Part shown: positions 1-7,825 of the stretch, in pieces | Layout of the letters: the number at the start of each line of letters is the position of its first letter | Position numbering within the stretch: the stretch's first letter is position 1 | Assembly (NCBI GenBank): GCA_023512345.1 | Contig: JAILZT010000001.1 | Location: forward strand, 226,084-290,083 | DNA from: Paenibacillus sp. | GTDB lineage: Bacteria; Bacillota; Bacilli; Paenibacillales; Paenibacillaceae | Length of the DNA stretch: 64,000 nt | Reading direction: 5' to 3' | Notes under the pieces: generated by a model | Database searches by the model: none | What the model was told of the DNA's origin: nothing | Seen by the model: only the letters and a program-made list of their open reading frames with translations | Made by a program: the position numbers and the translations under genes

Positions 1-343
1 AGCCGGTACCGATTCCGGCAAACATTGCCAACAGGGGAGGTATGCCCGCATTGGACAGCATTACCGAAATAACACCTGAAAGAGCAAGCGTCGATCCCAC
101 GGAAAGGTCAATCCCTCCGGTTAGGATAACTACGGTCATTCCCGCAGCAAGGATCGCCGTGATGGAGGATTGCTTCAATATATTCAATACATTATTAATC
201 TCTGTAAAATAAGGAGCGAATAAAGCCATGATGATACAGAGCAATATCAGGATAATCAGCATGCCGAGCTGATTCCAGACCGGTAATACTTTCTGCTTCA
301 ACGTTAAAGAATGACCCGATGAGAGTTGAGTATTTGGATTCAT
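1..343 (-). CDS. rbsC: Sugar ABC transporter permease, RbsC-like (partial, cut by left edge)
   Basis: This is the N-terminal 114 residues of an inner-membrane permease of the ribose-type ABC family; the rest lies beyond the left edge. The start is the ATG at 343, which overlaps the rbsA stop by 4 nt (ATGA), so the two are translationally coupled. A polar 25-residue N-terminus is followed by a first hydrophobic segment, and the family hallmark TGGIDLSVGS is present near residue 80. With RbsB and RbsA upstream it would form the membrane channel of the importer. The sugar transported is inferred only from family resemblance. Confidence 0.9.
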   Translation of the reverse strand, partial: MNPNTQLSSGHSLTLKQKVLPVWNQLGMLIILILLCIIMALFAPYFTEINNVLNILKQSSITAILAAGMTVVILTGGIDLSVGSTLALSGVISVMLSNAGIPPLLAMFAGIGTG

Positions 344-1902
344 TTTTTTATCTCCCCTGTTGCAAAATACATTATTTTTTCTTGGGTGGCTTCTTCTTTG
401 GAAAGTTCTGCCCTCAGTTTTCCTTCATGCATAACGAGGATCCTGTCACTTACTCCAAGGATTTCAGGAAGCTCTGAAGAAACCATGAGCACGGCCAGCC
501 CTTTTTCCGCCAACTCGCATATAATTTTATGAATTTCGGTCTTCGCCCCTACATCTACGCCACGAGTAGGCTCATCTAACAGCAACACCTTCGGGCCGAT
601 TGATAACCACCGGGCGATAACGATCTTTTGTTGATTTCCTCCGCTAAGGCCCATCACATTCTGCTCTGTAGAGGCTGCACGTACACCCAAATCGTTCATA
701 TACTTGTCGATCTCAGAATTCATACTCGCATATTGAAGTACTCCACCTTTGCGGTATAAATGCATCTGGTTCATTATGATGTTTTCTTTAACAGATAGGT
801 TGGGGAACAACCCCTGTTCCTTTCGGCTCTCGGGTACGTGGGCGATTCCATATTCCATCGCTTCGATTGGTGACTTTATGTTCACTGTTTTGCCGTTCAG
901 CTTGATTACTCCGCTTGTCATTTTACTGATGCCGAATATTGCTCTGAATAGCTCCGTCCGTCCTGCGCCAACCAAGCCTGCTAATCCTACAATCTCACCG
1001 GGATAGATTTTTAGGGAGACGTTCTTGACAATCCCTTTATCACACACGTCGATGAGTTCTAGCATCGGTTCTCCCTGTGGAATTCTCGGCGGAGAGAATT
1101 TCTTCTGGAACAGGTCATTTAATTCTCTACCTACCATTTGCTTTACTAGCTGCTCGGGATTGGTCTCGGCTATCGGATGGCTGGAAATCCACTGGCCGTC
1201 GCGAAGAATCGTACACCGGTCTGAAATCTTAAAGATTTCATCCATTCGATGGGAAATATAGACGATCGCTACGCCTTTTCTTCTTAGATCATTAATGATG
1301 ACAAACAACTTGTCGATCTCTTTATCGGTCAATGAAGCGGTGGGCTCATCCATGATCAATACTTCGGAATTAAATGACAGTGCCCTAGCAATCTCTACAA
1401 TTTGCTGCTGGGCAACGCTCAGTTCGGATACTTTGAGCTTAGGATTTAGATCAGAGCCAATCGATTCCAGAACTATTTTCGTCTTTTTGAAAATCTCATC
1501 CCACTGGACAAAACCCAGCTTATTCTTGGGAAACTTAGTCCCCATAAGAATATTTTCGCCTATCGTAAGGTTCGGAGATAAGCTTATTTCCTGATGAATA
1601 ACGCTGATTCCTTTTGCTCTCGCTTCAAGGGGATTGTGCCAGACTATTTCCTCACCCTGATAAATGATCTTACCGGAATCGGGACGGTAAATTCCTGCCA
1701 TAATCTTCATAAGTGTTGATTTTCCGGCGCCGTTCTCCCCCATCAGGGCATGAACTTCACCTTTATACAGATCCAGATTAATATTGCGGAGTACTTGTAC
1801 GCCTGAAAAGGATTTATGAATAGATTCCATGCTTAGGATCATTTCATTCGAACGGTCTTCTTTAGACGTCCGATCTAATTGTGAATCTACTACAGAAGAC
1901 AC
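340..1902 (-). CDS. rbsA: Sugar ABC transporter ATP-binding protein, RbsA-like
   Basis: Cytoplasmic tandem ATPase that powers sugar import. The first half has Walker A GENGAGKSTL, a QQQ-type signature (LSVAQQQIVEIARAL) and Walker B VLIMDEPTASL. The second half has a degenerate Walker A (GLVGAGRTEL), signature LSGGNQQ and Walker B LLLDEPTRGVDVG, the usual asymmetric arrangement of this family. I chose the GTG at 1902 because AAGGAGG lies 8-9 nt upstream; a longer frame from ATG 1926 would put that ribosome binding site inside the gene. The product is 520 residues. It sits between rbsB and rbsC in one leftward operon. No ribokinase or pyranase gene is adjacent, so the substrate may be ribose or another pentose/hexose. 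Confidence 0.93.
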   Translation of the reverse strand: MSSVVDSQLDRTSKEDRSNEMILSMESIHKSFSGVQVLRNINLDLYKGEVHALMGENGAGKSTLMKIMAGIYRPDSGKIIYQGEEIVWHNPLEARAKGISVIHQEISLSPNLTIGENILMGTKFPKNKLGFVQWDEIFKKTKIVLESIGSDLNPKLKVSELSVAQQQIVEIARALSFNSEVLIMDEPTASLTDKEIDKLFVIINDLRRKGVAIVYISHRMDEIFKISDRCTILRDGQWISSHPIAETNPEQLVKQMVGRELNDLFQKKFSPPRIPQGEPMLELIDVCDKGIVKNVSLKIYPGEIVGLAGLVGAGRTELFRAIFGISKMTSGVIKLNGKTVNIKSPIEAMEYGIAHVPESRKEQGLFPNLSVKENIIMNQMHLYRKGGVLQYASMNSEIDKYMNDLGVRAASTEQNVMGLSGGNQQKIVIARWLSIGPKVLLLDEPTRGVDVGAKTEIHKIICELAEKGLAVLMVSSELPEILGVSDRILVMHEGKLRAELSKEEATQEKIMYFATGEIKK

Positions 1903-2002
1903 AGTTAATTCCTCCTTCACTCCCATATTGCCTTGCTCTTGAACTCGGTTACCCCTAGTAAAGCAGGTGGTGCCCTGATTAAGGACACCACCGGAATTAC
2001 GC

Positions 2003-2977
2003 TTACCAGCCTCTGTATGAATCCACGTTGTCCTGGGTAACCAGTTCTACCGGAATCAGAATTTGCTGCTCTACTTTTTCACCATCGAGAATTTTAAGGC
2101 CGATTTCAACCGCTTTTAGAACCATTTCATTAGGAAACTGAGCGGATGTTGCTGCGAAAGCTTTCTTTTCTTTTAACGCTTCAACAGCTTCAGGAGCTCC
2201 ATCCACCCCTACGATAAAGAACTCTTCGCCACGTCCTGCTTGTTCTGCGGCAATCTTTACGCCCACACCTTCTGGGTCATTGATGGCGAATACTGCATCG
2301 ATGTTCTTGTTCGCCTGAAGAATGTTTTCCATAACGCTTAGTGCCTTTTCACGGTTTCCTTCTCCGTTTTGCTTGGCAATTACTTTAATATCAGGGAAAG
2401 CCTTAATGCCTTCTTCAAAGCCTTTAATACGGTCCGTTACTGCGGATACCGGCGGGCCATCAATGACAACAATATTGCCTTTTCCGCCAAGACGATCAGC
2501 AAGATACTGAGCTGCCAGTGTGCCGGCCATCACGTTATCGGACATAACTACGGAATCAATTCCACCCTCTGCAGAACCGTCCACACAAATTACTGGGATT
2601 CCGGCGGTTTTAGCCTGTTGAACTGCTGCCGCGATACCTTTAGAATCAAAAGGACTCAGAAGAATAAGATCTACCTTCTTGGTAATGAAATCTTCAATTT
2701 GGGCAGTTTGCTTAGCCAAGTCTTGATCAGCACTTACAGTGATAACTTCCGCATTATATTTAGTTGCTACTTCTTCTGCCCCTTTGGACATAGCCACAAA
2801 GAACGGATTGCTTAGCGAAGGTACCGTTAAACCGATTTTCAGCTTTTTCTCAGTTTTGGCCGGTTCAGCATCCTTTCCACTGTTGTTCGATGCCGTATTA
2901 TTGTTCGAAGAGCAGGCAGACAGCAGAATTAGAAGGAATGCAGACAGTATAATCATCAAGGATTTGTTATTTTTCAA
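2003..2977 (-). CDS. rbsB: Sugar ABC transporter substrate-binding lipoprotein, RbsB-like
   Basis: Periplasmic-binding-protein-type sugar receptor (type I fold, Peripla_BP_4) tethered outside the membrane. The N-terminus is MKNNKSLMIILSAFLLILLSAC: a lipoprotein signal with lipobox LLSAC, followed by a Ser/Asn linker. The mature part begins KLKIGLTVPSLSNPFF, typical of ribose-binding relatives. The start is taken as TTG 2977 because GGAGGG lies 7 nt upstream; a longer frame back to 3052 would place both that site and a cre-like box inside the gene. 324 residues. First gene of the rbsB-rbsA-rbsC operon, about 100 nt ahead of rbsA. Confidence 0.9.
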   Translation of the reverse strand: MKNNKSLMIILSAFLLILLSACSSNNNTASNNSGKDAEPAKTEKKLKIGLTVPSLSNPFFVAMSKGAEEVATKYNAEVITVSADQDLAKQTAQIEDFITKKVDLILLSPFDSKGIAAAVQQAKTAGIPVICVDGSAEGGIDSVVMSDNVMAGTLAAQYLADRLGGKGNIVVIDGPPVSAVTDRIKGFEEGIKAFPDIKVIAKQNGEGNREKALSVMENILQANKNIDAVFAINDPEGVGVKIAAEQAGRGEEFFIVGVDGAPEAVEALKEKKAFAATSAQFPNEMVLKAVEIGLKILDGEKVEQQILIPVELVTQDNVDSYRGW

Positions 2978-3000
2978 AAGGATACCCTCCATTAATTTAA

Positions 3001-3014
3001 TAAGAGCGCTTTCA
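3001..3014 (-). promoter_or_regulatory. cre-like catabolite control site before rbsB
   Basis: On the minus strand this reads TGAAAGCGCTCTTA, matching 13 of 14 positions of the remembered CcpA cre consensus TGWAANCGNTNWCA. It lies 23 nt upstream of the rbsB start and far downstream of the predicted transcription start, so CcpA would act as a roadblock. A weaker match (11/14) is at 3202-3215. Glucose repression of the importer is the expected effect. Confidence 0.6.
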
Positions 3015-3311
3015 TTAACGTTTGAGAATGTGACCCATTTCAATGCAATCAACCACGAGTGAATCAGGACGATATCTATTTAGCCGTAGACCGTCGAATT
3101 CGCTCCTTCTAGGACACCTCCTAACTTAAATTTAAAGGCCCCCTTAAATGTCCAATCGGACTATTTTTTAACAATCACCCCCTTAAAGTAATTTCTAGTC
3201 TTAGAAGCGCTTATATTTATGCTTTGATGATTAAGATTGTTTCATTTACTATAATGGATTATGAATATAGTTATGATGTTTTGTGCTCATTTATGATTAT
3301 TATGAGTCATT

Positions 3312-3321
3312 TAATCGATTA
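3312..3321. promoter_or_regulatory. Operator-like palindrome downstream of rbs promoter
   Basis: The perfect palindrome TAATCGATTA lies about 15-25 bp downstream of the -10 box of the rbs promoter, a typical place for a LacI-family operator (RbsR-like). A related half, AATCGAATTA, overlaps the -10 itself at 3331-3340. No LacI regulator gene is in the window; the assignment is inferred from position. Confidence 0.4.
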
Positions 3322-3336
3322 CCTTACTTAAATCGA

Positions 3337-3365
3337 ATTATAATCGGCTTGTTTTGGGCTGTCAA
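3337..3365 (-). promoter_or_regulatory. Consensus sigma-A promoter for the rbs operon
   Basis: Read on the minus strand: TTGACA (3365-3360), a 17-nt spacer, and TATAAT (3342-3337). Both hexamers match the consensus perfectly. It points leftward at rbsB. Such a perfect promoter normally requires repression, which fits the operator-like palindrome just downstream. Confidence 0.75.
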
Positions 3366-3449
3366 TCAAAAAATCAAGCAAAATCATTCAAACTAAGTAT
3401 TATAGTAATCGTCCTTTACTTTGAAACATTATCAATGCTTTTAGCGTCA

Positions 3450-3458
3450 TGATACAAT
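3450..3458 (+). promoter_or_regulatory. Extended -10 promoter for the 3483 gene
   Basis: TGATACAAT is an extended -10 (TG-N-TATAAT type) 24 nt before the GTG at 3483. The -35 region is weak, as is common for extended -10 promoters. It is divergent from the rbs promoter. Confidence 0.45.
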
Positions 3459-3482
3459 ATAAAGAAACAAAAGAAGGTGCAC

Positions 3483-4001
3483 GTGTTGTTCCACCCTACC
3501 GTCTTCGACAATGTAAAGTATGCTTTTGAAAATCAGATCTATGATTTAGATAATTTGGATGGGGTTATTGAGGTTACAGATCGCGCAGATCTGCTGGATT
3601 TAGCGTTAATGTCGCGGGAATTCAGAATTTCCTTCCGATTAAAGGACAGTGAAAGAGTTACAGCTCAGATTGTATTACTGTCTTCTATCAAAGATTTGGG
3701 AGATGAAATTCTCGAGGTTCCGGGAACGGCTCCCGGCTGCACTCTCCTGCTGCGGTTTTTTATGGAAGTAGAAGATGAAAGCGGTCAATGCGAGGATATC
3801 CAATCAACTCTCTACGCTATATGGGGCCCGGATTTACAGCCCATTCAGACCTTGAGCTTCATCTACGAACAGGAACGGGAAACCTGTAATAATACGATAG
3901 AGCTTAAATTCAAACGTCAGATTAATGAGGATCAGATGGATGATATTCCAGATCTGCTGAAGCATATGATTCAAAGTGCTGAAGAGTTGGAAACGATTTA
4001 A
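3483..4001 (+). CDS. Conserved hypothetical cytoplasmic protein
   Basis: I do not recognise this family. The 172-residue product starts MLFHPTVFDNVKYAFENQIYDLD and is acidic, with no signal peptide or membrane segment, so it should be cytoplasmic. Regular alternation of beta-like and charged segments suggests a folded globular protein. The ribosome binding site AGAAGG favours GTG 3483 (6 nt spacing) over GTG 3477, which would overlap it. A small membrane-protein gene follows 47 nt downstream on the same strand and may share its transcript. Confidence 0.6.
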   Translation: MLFHPTVFDNVKYAFENQIYDLDNLDGVIEVTDRADLLDLALMSREFRISFRLKDSERVTAQIVLLSSIKDLGDEILEVPGTAPGCTLLLRFFMEVEDESGQCEDIQSTLYAIWGPDLQPIQTLSFIYEQERETCNNTIELKFKRQINEDQMDDIPDLLKHMIQSAEELETI

Positions 4002-4048
4002 TCTGCGGATACACAGAACAATATACTTGAGAATGGGGTGGGTCCATA

Positions 4049-4447
4049 ATGAACTTTATGCCTCCGGTAAAAAGCAAACGCTGGTTCTTTTGGTTCGGAG
4101 CCTTCGGGCTAGTGCTATGGTTGCTGCTTAGTCTTTATCGATTTGCCTTTTTAGGACAAAGCATGGATACTCTCATACTGCTGCGTTTCGGTCTATTTGC
4201 CTTTGTTGTCTCTGGTATCCTTAACGGATTTGGGTGGCTGGGTGCTCGCTTGGTGTGGCTTTTCACTACAGCTGGGATTACGATCGGGATTGTACTTATG
4301 TATGTGTACACTTCAAGAGACTTATCTGGCTGGGAGGATCTCGCAGGTTTCCTGACCTTTGTAGTGTTCATGGCGGGTGGATTTGTTGTCGGCTTGTTGG
4401 TAGAAGGGATTAATTTGATCATTAGACGGCAACGTAGGAATCCTTAG
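4049..4447 (+). CDS. Small integral membrane protein of unknown function
   Basis: 132 residues with four predicted membrane segments (about residues 12-30, 41-60, 67-88 and 96-120) separated by short charged turns and a basic C-terminus (IIRRQRRNP). No family recognised. GGGGTGGG lies 6 nt before the ATG. It sits between an unknown cytoplasmic gene and a TetR-type pseudogene on the same strand. Confidence 0.6.
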   Translation: MNFMPPVKSKRWFFWFGAFGLVLWLLLSLYRFAFLGQSMDTLILLRFGLFAFVVSGILNGFGWLGARLVWLFTTAGITIGIVLMYVYTSRDLSGWEDLAGFLTFVVFMAGGFVVGLLVEGINLIIRRQRRNP

Positions 4448-4510
4448 GTTGAGCCGAAGATCACCTACAATGTTCCGCAGCAAAATTCTTCTCTAAAAGG
4501 TGTTGTTAAG

Positions 4511-5082
4511 ATGTCCAATTCCTTCCTAACTAAAAACGCACTAGCCCATTCATTAAAAGATCTAATGGAGCATACGCCGCTGAATAAAATTTCCGTCAGG
4601 CATCTGGTGGATGATTGCGGACTAAATAGACAAACCTTCTATTATCACTTTCAGGATATTTTTGATTTGCTCGGATGGATCTATAAGACAGAAGCAGTCG
4701 AAAGCCTCGCCCAATATCGGAGCTATAACACGTGGATGGATTTCATCGTATCTTTTGTTATATCGAAAGCAATAAAGCATTTTGCTACAACACCTTGGAT
4801 TCCCTGGGTCGAAATCATCTGGACGCCTACTTGTACGAGGTAACGAATGACCTGATTATGGGAGTCATTAACGAACTCGCAACGGGACTGGAGGTCAGCG
4901 ATGAAGATAAACGGTTTATTGCGAACTTTTATACACTTGCCTTCACCGGCCTCTTGATTCAATGGATGAGAGACGGAATGAAGGATGAGCCGAAGCATAT
5001 TATTACGAAGTTGTGCGGGCTGATTGAGGGAAACTTCCTCAAAGCCTTGCATACATACGAGAAAAGACCGTCGCAGCCCTAA
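4511..5082 (+). pseudogene. DhaS-like TetR-family regulator, frameshifted
   Basis: Residues 1-75 (MSNSFLTKNALAHSLKDLME...) match the N-terminal HTH of DhaS-type TetR regulators, including NRQTFYYHFQDIFDLLGWIY. After the codons for RSYNTW (near 4735) the family sequence continues in another frame: GFHRIFCYIESNKAF... to MRDGMKDEPKHIITKL, ending at 5082. The first frame alone stops at 4843. This is a single indel in an otherwise intact gene of about 190 codons. It may be a real inactivation, a recoding site or a sequencing error. DhaS-type proteins activate or repress neighbouring metabolic genes; the gene ahead is an oleate hydratase. Confidence 0.75.
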
Positions 5083-5100
5083 GGGCTCGGCGGATTTTTT
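5068..5100 (+). terminator. Intrinsic terminator containing the dhaS-like stop codon
   Basis: Stem CCGTCG-AGCCC pairs with GGGCT-CGGCGG (one bulged C, one G-U pair) around a TAA loop, followed by six T. The loop TAA is the stop codon of the upstream reading frame. Confidence 0.8.
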
Positions 5101-5289
5101 ATGTGTAGAAGGGACGGGCCACGCATCCAAGTTCTGTCGATATCACACACATATTGTAAAAAAGATAGACACTTTCCCTCAAGTGACCAAAAACCTTACA
5201 TTTTGAAGATTTTGATTATACCCCGTATGTCGGCCTTAGTTTACATTAGGTTCATGAACAGCAATCAGTAACCTTTGGAGGCGACAATC

Positions 5290-6870
5290 GTGAAAAAAGA
5301 GTACGGTAACAAACAGGTTTACTTTGTAGGCGGCGGAATTGCATCACTTGCGGGTGCAGCATACCTCGTCAGAGACTGTGACTTTCCGGGACAGAACATT
5401 CACATTATTGAAGAAATGAGGATTCTCGGCGGCAGCAACGATGGTGCAGGTGATGTTGAGGAAGGTTATGTTATCCGTGGTGGACGGATGCTTAATGATG
5501 AGGTGTATGAGAACCTTTGGGAGCTGCTCCTTACCATCCCTTCGATCGATCATCCGGGGATGTCTGTGCGTGAAGAAATCATTGCTTTTGATACCGCTAA
5601 TCCAACGCATTCCAACGCCCGCCTTGTAAACAGCAAGGGTGAAGTTGAAGATGTACTGTCTATGGGCTTCGACATGGCTGACCGGATGGCAATGGGCAAG
5701 CTGATCATCACTCCTGAAGATAAAATGGGTAAATCCAAGATTAACGACTGGTTCGCTCCACACTTTTTCGAGACGAATTTCTGGTACATGTGGGCGACTA
5801 CATTCGCTTTCCAGCCTTGGCATAGCGCAGTAGAGTTCAAACGTTATATGATCCGCTTCATGCATGAGTTTCCAAGAATTCAGACTCTCGAAGGAGTCAC
5901 TCGTACCCCTTATAACCAATACGATTCCATCATTCTGCCGATGCACAAGTATCTTGAGCCCTTTGGTGTTGATTTCACTTTAAAATGCACAGTAACTGAT
6001 CTCGAATTTAAAGACGGCGACGGCATTACAGTGACTAAGATGAACGTGCTTCGGGAGGGCGCTCAGGATGTAATTGTTGTGAACGAGGAAGATATCGTGA
6101 TCGTCACGAACGGATCTATGACTGAGGGATCAAGTCTTGGCTCAATGACCTCCGCTCCCTCTTTAAATGGCAAGGGTAGTTCATGGAAACTGTGGGAGAA
6201 CATTGCGGCAAAAAAACCAGGCCTCGGCAATCCTTCTTCCTTCGATGACCATGTGGACGGATCGAAATGGGAATCTTTTACCGTGACCTTCCAAGACTCT
6301 AAGTTCTTTGATTTGATGGAAAAGTTCTCGCGCAACCGTGCCGGTACAGGTGCCTTAGTTACTTTCAAGGATTCGAGCTGGTTCATGTCTATCGTATTGG
6401 CATTCCAGCCGCATTTCCGCAACCAACCGGAGCATGTAAAAGTATTCTGGGGTTACGGGCTGTATCCGGACAAAATTGGTGATTTTGTGAAGAAAAGAAT
6501 GTGCGATTGTACGGGAGAAGAAATTATGGAAGAGCTGATCGGGCATCTCCATTTTGAAGAATATAAGGATGAGATTATGGCTACAGCCAACTGTATTCCT
6601 TGCATGATGCCATATATCACTTCCCAGTTCATGCCAAGGTTGAACAGCGATAGACCGCAGGTGGTTCCTGAAGGCTCTACGAATTTGGCGTTTGTTGGAC
6701 AGTATTGTGAAATTCCCGATGATGTAGTCTTTACTGAGGAGTACTCCGTACGGGCAGCCAGAATTGCAGTCTATACGCTGCTTGGTATCAATCGGCCGAT
6801 TGAACCGATCAACCAGTATCAGTTCGATGTAAGAACGTTGTTTACGAGCTTCGTAACCTCTTTTAGATAA
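5290..6870 (+). CDS. ohyA: Oleate hydratase (MCRA/OhyA family), Met-for-Glu variant
   Basis: FAD-dependent fatty-acid hydratase that adds water to the cis-9 double bond of oleic-type acids to give 10-hydroxy acids; the family is linked to fatty-acid detoxification. The 526-residue product opens with a dinucleotide-binding motif, VYFVGGGIASLAGAAYLV (residues 10-27), and contains the family block RGGRMLNDEVYENLWELL. In most characterised hydratases this block reads RGGREM with a catalytic Glu; here residue 67 is Met, as I recall for the Rhodococcus-type branch. The start is GTG 5290, 8 nt after TTGGAGG; a TTG at 5275 would overlap the ribosome binding site. A frameshifted TetR gene lies upstream. 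Confidence 0.88.
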   Translation: MKKEYGNKQVYFVGGGIASLAGAAYLVRDCDFPGQNIHIIEEMRILGGSNDGAGDVEEGYVIRGGRMLNDEVYENLWELLLTIPSIDHPGMSVREEIIAFDTANPTHSNARLVNSKGEVEDVLSMGFDMADRMAMGKLIITPEDKMGKSKINDWFAPHFFETNFWYMWATTFAFQPWHSAVEFKRYMIRFMHEFPRIQTLEGVTRTPYNQYDSIILPMHKYLEPFGVDFTLKCTVTDLEFKDGDGITVTKMNVLREGAQDVIVVNEEDIVIVTNGSMTEGSSLGSMTSAPSLNGKGSSWKLWENIAAKKPGLGNPSSFDDHVDGSKWESFTVTFQDSKFFDLMEKFSRNRAGTGALVTFKDSSWFMSIVLAFQPHFRNQPEHVKVFWGYGLYPDKIGDFVKKRMCDCTGEEIMEELIGHLHFEEYKDEIMATANCIPCMMPYITSQFMPRLNSDRPQVVPEGSTNLAFVGQYCEIPDDVVFTEEYSVRAARIAVYTLLGINRPIEPINQYQFDVRTLFTSFVTSFR

Positions 6871-6890
6871 TGTACATTCCTTATATATTT

Positions 6891-6933
6891 AAAAAGGCGA
6901 AAGCATGAGGAATCCCTCTGCTTCGCCTTTTTT
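6891..6933 (+). terminator. Bidirectional terminator between ohyA and the DsbA gene
   Basis: AAAAAGGCGAA(A)GCA pairs with TGCTTCGCCTTTTT around a loop with an inner GAGG/CCTC stem; T-rich on both strands, so it can end both convergent genes. Confidence 0.85.
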
Positions 6934-6948
6934 ATTATTCCTACTATA

Positions 6949-7671
6949 TTAAATGTCACAGGAGCCGTCAGAGCATCCGTCGTCTGGGGAAGCTTTTGAA
7001 GAATCAGACCCTACTAGCTGCAAAGCTGGAGCCCCCTGCTCTTCTGCCCATACCGTATCCAGAACCTCAGTGAATACAGGTCCAGGTTGTGCACCGGAGA
7101 TCGCATATTTGTTATTAATGACGAAGAACGGTACGCCTGTGATTCCAAGCCGCTGTCCTTCCTCTATATCTCCATTCACCTCATCGGTAAACGACTCGGT
7201 CTCCAGCATGTCGAGTACGTCTTGCTCATTCAGGCCGATTTCAGCTGCAAGCTGGGCCAGCACAGTACGCTCTCCAAGATTCACCGAATCCGTAAAGTAT
7301 GCGCGCAGCAACCGTTCGGACATCTCTGCACCTTTTCCTTGAGTGCCTGCATAGTGACTTAGGCGGTGGCTGTCAAAGGTATTGGTGGGCACAAGGCTAT
7401 CGAAATGGAAGTCTAGACCCACCCCTCTAGCCTGCTCTGCCAGTTGTTCATTCATCGCTATAGCTTTATCGCGGGTCATTCCGTATTTTACCGCCAGCAT
7501 GTCATGAATATCCCGGCTTTCATTCACCTTAGCGTTAGGATCCAATTGAAAGCTGCGGAACACAACTTCAACCTGATCACGATGAGGGAACTGGCTTAAT
7601 GCATTTTCCAGCCGTCTTTTACCTATATAGCAGAAAGGGCAAGCATAATCAGACCAAATATCTATTTTCAT
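6949..7671 (-). CDS. DsbA-family (FrnE-like) thiol oxidoreductase
   Basis: Cytoplasmic thioredoxin-fold protein of the DsbA/FrnE group; no signal peptide. The active site CPFC is at residues 11-14, an alpha-helical insertion follows, and the cis-proline loop is GVPFF in TGVPFFVINNKYAISGAQP. The C-terminus carries extra cysteines (GCSDGSCDI), a tail seen in many Bacillota members. Start ATG 7671 is preceded by AGAGGAGG at 9 nt; the longer frame from 7695 is not supported. 240 residues. Likely role: disulfide handling or isomerisation; the substrate is unknown. Confidence 0.88.
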   Translation of the reverse strand: MKIDIWSDYACPFCYIGKRRLENALSQFPHRDQVEVVFRSFQLDPNAKVNESRDIHDMLAVKYGMTRDKAIAMNEQLAEQARGVGLDFHFDSLVPTNTFDSHRLSHYAGTQGKGAEMSERLLRAYFTDSVNLGERTVLAQLAAEIGLNEQDVLDMLETESFTDEVNGDIEEGQRLGITGVPFFVINNKYAISGAQPGPVFTEVLDTVWAEEQGAPALQLVGSDSSKASPDDGCSDGSCDI

Positions 7672-7782
7672 GTAGTTAGCCTCCTCTAATATCAATTACT
7701 TAAAATACGTCACTTACTATTATATAGTAGTATGCTTTAAATTACAAACTTTATTCCTCTAATAGGCAAGTAACGTTAGATC

Positions 7783-7825
7783 AAAAAAAAGCCAGGCTCA
7801 TGGGTTAACCATGAGTCTGGCTTTC
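7783..7825 (-). terminator. Intrinsic terminator overlapping the GT4 stop codon
   Basis: On the minus strand AAAGCCAGACTCATGG pairs with CCATGAGCCTGGCTTT (one mismatch) around a GTTAA-type loop, followed by eight T. The TAA stop codon (7807-7805) lies in the loop. Confidence 0.85.

Larger units (their letters stand above)
2978..3330 (-). other. Long untranslated leader of the rbs operon
   Basis: If transcription starts just after the consensus -10 at 3337, the rbsB message has about 350 untranslated nucleotides. I see no convincing ORF, known riboswitch motif or U-tract terminator in it. It contains two GGAGG-like stretches (near 3107 and 3118) with no following start codon of note, the cre-like box at 3001, and a weaker cre-like site at 3202. 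Confidence 0.4.

Noticed and set aside
3477..3482. GTG at 3477 as the start of the unknown 174-codon frame
   Set aside because: It overlaps the ribosome binding site AAGAAGG; GTG 3483 has correct spacing.
4723..5130. Minus-strand ORF opposite the dhaS-like gene
   Set aside because: It is the shadow of a recognised TetR coding sequence, has no ribosome binding site and no recognisable protein features.
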